A stretch of 64,000 nt of DNA from Dermanyssus gallinae (lineage: Eukaryota > Arthropoda > Arachnida > Mesostigmata > Dermanyssidae): contig QVRM01001474.1 of NCBI GenBank assembly GCA_003439945.1, forward strand, positions 1 through 64,000, given 5' to 3'. The translations under genes were made by a program, and so were the position numbers. Below are positions 56,844-64,000 of the stretch, piece after piece. The notes beneath the pieces were generated by a model. It worked only from the letters and a program-made list of their open reading frames with translations. It was not told the DNA's origin and did not search any database. How positions within the stretch are numbered: the stretch's first letter is position 1; each line of letters starts with the position of its first letter.

Positions 56844-57014
56844 GGACCTGATGCCAAGCCCCCCTTCCCTAAGGGGGAGGGTTGCCCTTTGCCAGGTATG
56901 GTCAGTCAGAGTTACGTTCAGAACTTCGCCTAAAATTTCCGTCGAAGTCCTGTAGGCCGGCCCGCTCGTTGCTCGCTGGGGAGGTCCGCAGGATGTAATT
57001 CAGCCTTGGCGAGC

Positions 57015-57671
57015 CTAAGCTATAACTCCAGAGACAAAGAGCTGCCTGTGGGTGCATTGCGATGAGACGGGGTTTGATCCACAAAGGCGCGTTGCCTTAA
57101 CTGTAATCGTTTCAAGAATTCTTCGAGCTCCAATCGGGGCACCTAGAATTTCCAGGTCCGCCTGATTAACTCTCTTTGATCCAGGCAAGATGTTTTCGAT
57201 GGTTCTGAACATTTCGCTCTGCTCGTGGAGATCTCCGCCTACGACGATGATTTTGCATTTAAAAGGATTAAGTTCCAGTCCTCCTTCGTCTGCGTACCTT
57301 AAAACATTGAGAATGTCGCTGACAACTGAGTTTACTGGGCCTCCCAAGGTGGCGTCGTCCAGATACCAAACGTTTAATGGACTGTCCATACGGGTCACTA
57401 ACTCAGAGATTCCAATACTGAACAGAGCGGGGCCGAGCGGATCGCCCTGTTGTACACCGTTGGATGAAAGGAGAGGTTCCTTATCGGCCCAAGATAGTAG
57501 CGATGGCTTGCTGTAGCTCTGCAATGTAAATGAAAAAAGCTGGGGCACTTTCGATTTCACCTCATTGAGAATTACATTGCGTCGGATGGTGTTAAAGGCA
57601 TTTCGAAAATTGAGCTTTACCACCACACGTGGGGGACCGTCCGCCGCTATGAATTTTCCAGACAGACGCAC
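57015..57671 (-). pseudogene. RT domain of the RLE-type LINE
   Basis: 218 open codons. Motif A is VKLNFRNAFNTIRRN (residues 18-32), where the catalytic Asp is Asn21. Motif B is NGVQQGDPLGPALF (71-84) and motif C is WYLDDATLGG (102-111). The loss of the motif A Asp suggests a dead enzyme although the frame is open. The last residues run out of frame toward RLIAMHP-type sequence near 57,084-57,060. Confidence 0.8.
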
Positions 57672-58685
57672 TCCGTTTGGAGAAGAAATGGTAAATCACC
57701 TATTTTCCGGAAAGTTTAATTTCAATATTGTTGGAGCTATGTACATTTACTTCAGCGGCGTTCCAGTTGTTTAATTTATTTGAAAAAGTTAAAATTCTCA
57801 AGTTGTTCAAAGTATCATGTACCACGCCGATGACCTCGTTACTGGACAAATGTCTCTTTCTCCAGAATCAGATCTGGGAGTGTGAGATTCGGACGACACA
57901 GATCAGAAGAATGTGGTGAGTAGGGTCTAATTTAATAAATTTTATGAGATGTATTATTGTGGAAAAAAAAGTATTGCAGCGTACAAACGTTTCCGAGTGC
58001 GCCTGAAACCATGAATTTGGGTTAGCTTTATATTTTAAGGCTTTTGAGCAAGATATTACGTATCATATGTACTGAGATGCCTACAATTTCAGCTATCACG
58101 CACGCATGATGATGTCGCATACAATAATACAATGCATGACTTTAATAATTTCTCACAAAGTATCTTCAACCAGTCTTCCGGGGCGCGCTCGGCATTAATT
58201 ATTATAAAAAAATGACACTTTTAACTAGAAGTGCACAGTTCCGTGATATTTGTTTAACTCGGCTTTGATTTGCCCAAGCGTCGACATATTCAAATGTCTC
58301 AAATAAGTTTTTCTAGATTTTCACGAAAACTGCTAACTTTCTCACTTAAAGCATTGTTGTTGACTAAAACTATAGCACGGAGGAGAGAGAGAAACACATT
58401 ATCTGCGTTGATCTTTTGCACGACATTTGCTCAGCCCCCTTCCAAAATGATTTGGTCTAATCTAGTGTTGAAGAGAGTTAAATCCGATGTGAGCGCAGAT
58501 TACTGGTGCGGTACTTTTCATAGAAGCAACCTATGTTATTTTTATCAATAGCAACCCAAACACGACACAAAATGCTATTATTTTTACATACGTTTTTAGT
58601 ATCATTTATTTGCACGTATTATTGGCAGTACAGTAAGTAATTCTGGCATATACTTCTGCAGATCCTTACAACAATATCTCAGCAG

Positions 58686-58825
58686 TAACGCTGCCGCGTC
58701 AATTTGTGTTCTCATCTCTCAGTAACTCTACCGCGTCAATTTGCTCTCTCATATCTCAGTAACGCTACCCGCGTCAATTTGCTTTCTCTAATCTCAGTAA
58801 CGCTACCGCGTCAATTTGCTTCAAT
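58686..58825. repeat. Minisatellite, 4 units of ~36 bp
   Basis: Same unit as at 50.2 kb with one more repeat and small length changes (CTCATCTCTC, TACCCGCG). Confidence 0.85.
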
Positions 58826-58996
58826 TGCGTATATCATTATACTACAACAACAACAGAAGCAGCTACTTCTGCTACGAACGTCGATCGTGTGTAATCGTGT
58901 GACCCTGTCTAATCGTCGATTAGGCAGACACTAAAACGTATAATCGATGCATATCTTAGACAATAGTCACACTCACACACACCCATACAATACGCA

Positions 58997-60844
58997 TCAT
59001 TCGCCGTGCGCCTGAATAAAGAATGCCAGCGACATGACTACATTGCGGCCGACGGCTAGCAACAGTCGTTGTGCTACTGCCTCGTTTGGCAACAGCAGGC
59101 CCACGGCTTTAGTGTCGGCCTGTGCTAAGGCGCGCGCCGAGAGACAGCGAAGTGGTGCGGGGTTACGTGCGGGACCGCCTGCGCCGTCCGTGTTGAACTG
59201 ACGATAGCGAAGCTTGCTACAGCAGAAGCCTTCCTGGCTGTCGATCAGACAACGTACTTGAAATGGACTCGCGAAGCCGGTGAACTTCGCCGTGACCATC
59301 TCGAACACGCTCCGACCGGCGAACCATCGGGGCGAGCCAGCAAACGCGCCTCTGCTGAGCAGCGACTCGACGAGCGGCTCGTATCGACCTCCGCGACTGT
59401 TGCCGCCGCTCTGCTGAAGTTTAGCAGAGATGAGGCAGGCGACGACGGCGAGATGAAGCAGCGCGTTGAGGTCCTCGAACGACAGATGCGTGTGCTCGAG
59501 CTCCGCCGAGTCGACAACGGCGTCACACAACGTAGGCAGTCCGTCGAGCGCCTTGTACGTGTCCCGTCGTCTAGCCGGTCGGTCCATGTCAACCGGCGGG
59601 CAGCTACATCTGAACAGAGTCTTTGCCACTTGTGCAACGTCCTGTAAGCGTACGTCCTGTTTCGGTGCCCTCGATAGAAGGCGACCGCTGTTTCTGTCGT
59701 CGTCGTCGTTGTCGTCGGGCCGAAGAAGCCGAACACAGTTCTCTACGTGCGTCGCACGATCCGACCCGATGGCGAGCAGAAACGTCAAGATTTCAAGACG
59801 TTTACGGGCCGACTCAACAAACAGCTCCATACTGGCCTTCAGACCACGAACGATCTCGGCTAGAATTCGGTCCGAAACTGTCGACGGCCAGGGAAGTGTT
59901 ATAGCTCGCTCCAGCACGAGCATCGCTTGTAGTAAGACATCTTGGTGCGTCAGCGCATCGAGATGCTCGTGTGTTTGAAACGCGGTGATTCCCCGCAGCG
60001 CGTCGTTTGAGGACGTGAACGGGGAGGGAGCTGCTGGCAAGCCCATCTGCGTTCGAAAATCGACGGATCGATGCCAAATTTGGAGACAATCCTGAACGGC
60101 GATGTCGGCAAGCTCCGACGTGGCCTGTTCGCTCTGACGACAACGACGATGATGAGCCTGCGAAGCGATCCGCAGCAGAGTGCCGGCGCCTGCTACTTCG
60201 AGCGCGTTCACATATCTCTGTAGAGGTATTCGATCTTCTTGCACGAGCTGCTCAAGAACTCGGACGTTACCAGTTAGCGCGATTGTGGTTAGACCGTCGA
60301 CGGGAAAGCCGGCGCCGACAAGCCGATAGCCCGACGCTATGGCGACTTTGACCCATTCGAAGTAGAATGTCGGCCGAGACTGACTCCGAGAGTTGTCGAA
60401 AAATTGTTCGGCCATACACACTGTAGGCGACACATCGCCGGTGCGTATAGGCGACCTCGCATGCCACCACGCAAATAGTTCCCGCAGTCTGGCCGTCGGT
60501 CTTCTGCAGGCGAGGTGAGCAAAGCCGCCCGCCTCCACTGGGCTAAAAATGTCGATTCCCGCCTGGGCCAGAAGCTCGGCCCAGGACGCCGTGCCGAAGC
60601 TGAGCACCCATTTGACCAACAGACATTGCAGATTCTGCTCGTTCCAACGCGGGTTGTTGGCTCGAATCGAGTCGAGAGTTTTTCGGATCGCCAGCACATT
60701 CTTCTCGGAGAACGCTTCAATCAGCTCGTGAAATTCGGTCGATACGCTGTTCATGGTTGCGTTGAGTTCGTCCGCTTTACAGAGGCAGAGTAACCTAGCA
60801 GCAGTTGAAGCCGCGTTTATATGTTGCTGCTCCGCATCGTTCAT
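58997..60844 (-). CDS. FEM-1-like protein (615 aa), intronless
   Basis: FEM-1 proteins are ankyrin-repeat substrate receptors of CUL2 ubiquitin ligases, first known from nematode sex determination. Seen here: an ankyrin-like unit GFPVDGLTTIALTGNVRVLEQL (about 180-200), ALEVAGAGTLL (214-224, like the FEM-1 ALELLGA block), a helical QDCLQIWHRSVDFRTQ (251-266, like the central FEM-1 block), LLHLAV (about 470), and near the end PLRCLSARAL followed by LLLPNEAV (about 564-589), which resembles the family's PLxCLAARA...lP C-terminus. Total length matches FEM-1. The N-terminal ankyrin repeats are poorly conserved, so it is a divergent member or another ankyrin protein. A single exon suggests a retrocopy or a compact gene. 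The left duplicate is truncated. Confidence 0.65.
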   Translation of the reverse strand: MNDAEQQHINAASTAARLLCLCKADELNATMNSVSTEFHELIEAFSEKNVLAIRKTLDSIRANNPRWNEQNLQCLLVKWVLSFGTASWAELLAQAGIDIFSPVEAGGFAHLACRRPTARLRELFAWWHARSPIRTGDVSPTVCMAEQFFDNSRSQSRPTFYFEWVKVAIASGYRLVGAGFPVDGLTTIALTGNVRVLEQLVQEDRIPLQRYVNALEVAGAGTLLRIASQAHHRRCRQSEQATSELADIAVQDCLQIWHRSVDFRTQMGLPAAPSPFTSSNDALRGITAFQTHEHLDALTHQDVLLQAMLVLERAITLPWPSTVSDRILAEIVRGLKASMELFVESARKRLEILTFLLAIGSDRATHVENCVRLLRPDDNDDDDRNSGRLLSRAPKQDVRLQDVAQVAKTLFRCSCPPVDMDRPARRRDTYKALDGLPTLCDAVVDSAELEHTHLSFEDLNALLHLAVVACLISAKLQQSGGNSRGGRYEPLVESLLSRGAFAGSPRWFAGRSVFEMVTAKFTGFASPFQVRCLIDSQEGFCCSKLRYRQFNTDGAGGPARNPAPLRCLSARALAQADTKAVGLLLPNEAVAQRLLLAVGRNVVMSLAFFIQAHGE

Positions 60845-60964
60845 CTAAATTTGACCTAAAGAGGGCGAATTGGACCCGATTATTGAAGTGTGTAATTGAA
60901 GATAAGGTTAGGCTAAGGACCTGACTGCCGAATTGGCTAGGCAGCGCTTTCGAGTCAACACTCC

Positions 60965-60975
60965 CCCCTCGCCAC
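60965..60975 (-). promoter_or_regulatory. GTGGCGAGGGG motif in the FEM-1-like 5' leader
   Basis: The minus strand reads GTGGCGAGGGG about 120 bp before the start codon. The same 11-mer lies upstream of the TATA box in C2H2 copies A, B, D and E. In the left FEM-1 copy one base is changed (GTGGAGAGGGG). The role is unknown; chance is possible. Confidence 0.3.
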
Positions 60976-61164
60976 GCCCTATCGTTCTGTTGGCTGCACA
61001 CGCTTGCCGATTAACTTCTAGATAGCTGACCTCGCTGCGTTGAGAAAATGCTGCGCGCTTCTTTCCGCTGACCTGTATCGAACGCCGCGGGATATCGCCC
61101 GAGTGCAACTCTGTTTATTCTATTCACCTTTCTCGTCTCTTTATCGCTTTCTTCATTTATCGGT

Positions 61165-61168
<4 letters not shown>

Positions 61169-61237
<69 letters not shown>

Positions 61238-61358
61238 TACATATATTTATATATAATATATATACATATATTTATATATATATAAATATATATAGTGTAT
61301 ACTAACACAAGTTTTACAATGTACCTAACAAAGATGATAATAAACGTCATAATATATA

Positions 61359-61424
<66 letters not shown>
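61169..61424. repeat. Two long (TA)n tracts with a short unique spacer
   Basis: 61,169-61,295 and 61,357-61,424 with about 60 bp between. The left duplicate has one tract of about 40 bp here. Confidence 0.95.
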
Positions 61425-61425
<1 letters not shown>

Positions 61426-61905
61426 AGTCTTGCATGACCGTATTTACTTTAGGGTTCGGTAGAACTCGGCAATAAATTATTGTTCTTAATGGAAGGAGCA
61501 GGCGGAAATATCTTGTTTAAAACTGAGAATGTAACTTATATAGTAAGGTGCTCTGCCTTTTTCTTCTGCATAGTTGTGCAATCTACATTTGCAGTGAAAT
61601 CAGTCTACGCATAACGACGGAAAATTCTGCATACTCTGAATGGCACCAACCGCAAGTTAGCGGAAGGCATGTAACCAGGTTAGAGAAAGTCATAAAAAAT
61701 CGATATGTTGTTATGTCTTACGTTGAAGGTTTCGCGTACAGAACCGTAAGATGTTGCCACAAAAAAATACGCCCAAAATATAGCAAATATAATGTCTATC
61801 ATTTTCGTATAAAAGTGATAGTGCTGCATTGCGTAGTTGCCAAGTCAGATCCAGCAGACGTTTTTGCTAAATACGCCGGTATGATTGGTCTTTCTTTGGT
61901 CGACT
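61425..61905. repeat. Relic related to the fold-back element, long form
   Basis: GTCTTGCATGACC, AATAAATTATTGTTCTTAAT, CATAGTTGTGCAATCTACAT, GGAAAATTCTGCATACT and GTACAGAACCGTAAG follow the order of the left arm and centre of 39,309-39,830, diverged. The inverted right arm is absent. Confidence 0.6.
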
Positions 61906-62220
61906 AAACTCGGCAAGCTCTAAAGTCAGATTTAACATTTTCCTAGATGCATGTATCTAGAATACAATCACGCAAAGTTGCAGACGAATCAGATAAAACA
62001 CCGCTGAAGTGACTAACTTATTAATTGCCTTGCCAGGACAAGACATCGACTAAGTAATAGCGAGCCCGTCTTCGCACTTAAAAGTACACCTTGAATAACT
62101 TGTTCTCTTGCGTTAGCAAACTTTCTAAAGCTATGTCGCATCGGCTTAACAAACAAATTTTATTTCACTCTCACTCAGAAACAATATATACTCCTTATTG
62201 CGACCTAAAATGTACAAAGT

Positions 62221-62246
<26 letters not shown>
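62221..62246. repeat. (TA)n microsatellite
   Basis: TA run as in the left duplicate. Confidence 0.9.
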
Positions 62247-62251
<5 letters not shown>

Positions 62252-63699
62252 CTTGCGGATTAACTAGGCTAGGAATAGCTCACACACCAGCTTGCTCAGT
62301 AATAACTTTGCATATAATATGTAGAGCTGCCTTTGACGATTTCAGCATTTATATGAATATGTCAATCTGCATCTATGTTTTGATTATCAATGATTCAATG
62401 AAATTAACATTAATTAAATGGTTAAGATTACCAGCTGGTTTTAAATAAAAATTGTGTTATCTACTACGTGAGATATATCTGTCTCGGTGACCCTGCCACT
62501 TCAATAAAAATAGCGAAAGTAGTGCTATAAAAGGTAACGTTCGTCTAAGTCTCATTATTTCCACTGCCGGCTCGCAACCTTCTAGCAGGTACACAAAGCG
62601 TTTTCATACTATTCGTGGCAAACATGCGCAACGATATGAATACACAAAGCACGCGTGCGCATCCACCATTCGTGAAGTGTAGCGTGCATTGCAAACTGCT
62701 TGCTGCGAACGTGCATATGTGAGTATGCACAGTATGTAAAACTACTGCAATGCCGCGATTATCTGTACCATTCATCTCTCTCCGTAATTGAGTTGCCAGC
62801 GTTGTTCAATAAATAGTTGTTAATATAATAAATATTTAATTATATTTAAATATTATTATATTTTAATAATATACATACAGTTCATAACTAACTACTGCTT
62901 TGTGGCTAGTTGCGAACTACATATGTGTGGTTATGTACTACACGCGCTTGTCATTTTTGTACAGCCTGTAAACATTTCTAAACAATACATATTCTGTAAA
63001 ACGACTTGCACGTGCACCAGTCCTGCATGTGCAGATGTCACATTGATTGCGTATTACTGAGTGTACGTGTCATAATCCCAACGATCGATATGCAATAGTA
63101 TGTATTTGCAGAAAGCGTACCAGATTTAAGCAGCGCTGGCTAATCGTAATCAAACTGAGCACTTTGCACAGCCGTCTGCTTTTATCGTTTTTTAGGCTAT
63201 TTAACCGAGTAGCAGAGACATGGCGCGGTGTGTTACTAAACAGGACTTGCGCCATTCAGGTGAGTTGGTTTTGATCCTCAGTTATCTAGTCCACAATATC
63301 TCTAATAGCTCTAATGGCTACGGCGAAGCAAATACGAACGATAAAAGAGAATTCAATGATACTTAGAACTAATGTAGATATTGTTCTTGCAAACTGAATT
63401 GGTATACTGCAGCAAAATGGTTATACTCACTATGTTCACCGTGACCTGGATCTATAAAAAGCGATACAGTACGCTCCGTCACATGCATATAATATTGATT
63501 CAAGCTCGTGGTTTTCAAAAGACATTTTCAAGCATTTTGGTAGACAAGCACCTCTGCTGAAGTCGTGAATCAACCGTACTCAGTGGGGTGTCGAATCTTC
63601 TTAGTTGGCTACATCCAGTGACGAGTGGCGATCGAGCGACGAAGTGGCGAGGGGTTAAATTGGCCACACATCGTTGGTCCATGTCATCAACAACTGTCC

Positions 63700-63707
63700 T
63701 ATAAAAG
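63700..63707 (+). promoter_or_regulatory. TATA box, copy E
   Basis: TATAAAAG, 88 bp before ATG 63788; GTGGCGAGGGGTTAAATTGG upstream at about 63,645. Confidence 0.7.
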
Positions 63708-63787
63708 CTCTACAGGAATTACGAAATGGCATATTCGCGCTTGCAGCTCCGGACGGACATCCAACCTTTCGAACATCTTTTCACACG

Positions 63788-64000
63788 ATGAAGCCCGGTT
63801 CTCTACGACGTAAGGTGCTACTTCGCTGCACTTACCTCAAATACGGTTCACTACTTCGCTCTTGGGATGATAGCTGGCTGAAGAAAGCCAAAAAGCCTCG
63901 TTTGGACAGAGCCGAAGCCTCCGAAGAAAATCTTCATTCGCCTGCGGACGCTTACATTGAGGAATTTCTAGAGAGCCTTCAACTCGCGGTAACCAAAAAC
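63788..64000 (+). CDS. C2H2 gene copy E, N-terminal 71 codons (cut by window)
   Basis: MKPGSLRRKVLLRC, SWDDSWLKKAKKPRLDRAEAS, then the acidic region to AVTKN at the window edge, all in frame. Compared with copy D it lacks 11 residues (33 bp, in frame) after RAEAS. The zinc finger would lie outside, so I cannot say whether this copy is intact. Confidence 0.7.
   Translation, partial: MKPGSLRRKVLLRCTYLKYGSLLRSWDDSWLKKAKKPRLDRAEASEENLHSPADAYIEEFLESLQLAVTKN

Larger units (their letters stand above)
55868..57684 (-). mobile_element. LINE with RT and C-terminal restriction-like-endonuclease motif, 5'-truncated
   Basis: Minus strand: RT (57,671-57,015), thumb/Cys-His region with RPDG motif (56,843-56,220), C-terminal end (to 55,905). 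The 5' end stops at about 57,684, exactly where segmental-duplication copy 2 begins. Same family as 38,026-38,845. Confidence 0.8.
57686..64000. repeat. Segmental duplication, copy 2 (runs off the window)
   Basis: Counterpart of 49,600-53,990 with the complete FEM-1-like gene, longer fold-back relic and longer (TA)n tracts. The second C2H2 gene is cut by the window edge. Confidence 0.9.
62880..64000 (+). repeat. Dispersed copy of the C2H2 gene unit, copy E
   Basis: Matches copy D (52.4-53.6 kb) throughout, including CAGGTGAGTTGG at about 63,257 and the promoter. Confidence 0.85.

Noticed and set aside
59466..60143. Plus-strand ORFs opposite the FEM-1-like gene (92-170 codons)
   Set aside because: Antisense shadows of a GC-rich coding region.

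Overview
This is a eukaryotic, almost certainly invertebrate animal, window. It has TATA-box genes with AATAAA signals, mariner transposons, many broken non-LTR retrotransposons (LINEs) and long (TA)n/(TTA)n microsatellites; there is nothing bacterial in it. One LINE (15.3-20.3 kb) has an ORF1 with a PHD-like finger plus an SGNH-esterase-like domain and an ORF2 of a style I associate with tick/mite elements. An arthropod, perhaps a chelicerate, is therefore my best guess, at low to moderate confidence.

Layout. (1) 1-12,448: a tandem array of about 2.06-2.07 kb units. Each unit holds a captured, internally deleted LINE reverse-transcriptase fragment, a conserved 5' flank with a TATA box, an intronless gene for a 143-residue basic/acidic protein ending in one C2H2 zinc finger, and a 3' flank with AATAAA and a hairpin. 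Copies 1 and 2 are broken (frameshift; nonsense), copies 3-6 are intact. The array ends at a deletion junction followed by a (TA)n tract and a mariner (12.8-14.1 kb). (2) 14-42 kb: LINE remnants (15-20, 20.3-22.3, 27-28.3, 28.5-29.6, 31.2-31.7, 32.4-35.7 and 38.0-38.8 kb), a TA-flanked fold-back element (39.3-40.4 kb), and four older, diverged copies of the same zinc-finger gene unit (22.6, 24.5, 35.8 and 40.4 kb), all damaged. (3) 42.4-49.6 kb: a mostly single-copy island, GC-richer and full of triplet repeats, in which I can name no gene. (4) 49.6-54 kb and 57.7-64 kb: two copies of a segmental duplication. Each carries a FEM-1-like gene (complete, 615 codons, in the right copy; deleted to 208 codons in the left copy), a small minisatellite, relics related to the fold-back element, and a diverged zinc-finger gene. 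A mariner with an open DD34D transposase and a LINE with a C-terminal restriction-like-endonuclease motif lie between the two copies.

The main theme is repeated amplification of one small zinc-finger gene together with its promoter: recently as a tandem array that also amplified a dead LINE fragment, earlier as dispersed units, and once together with a FEM-1-like gene. Conserved promoter, start, NLS-like segment and finger across diverged copies argue that the family is or was functional. I do not recognise its function or name.
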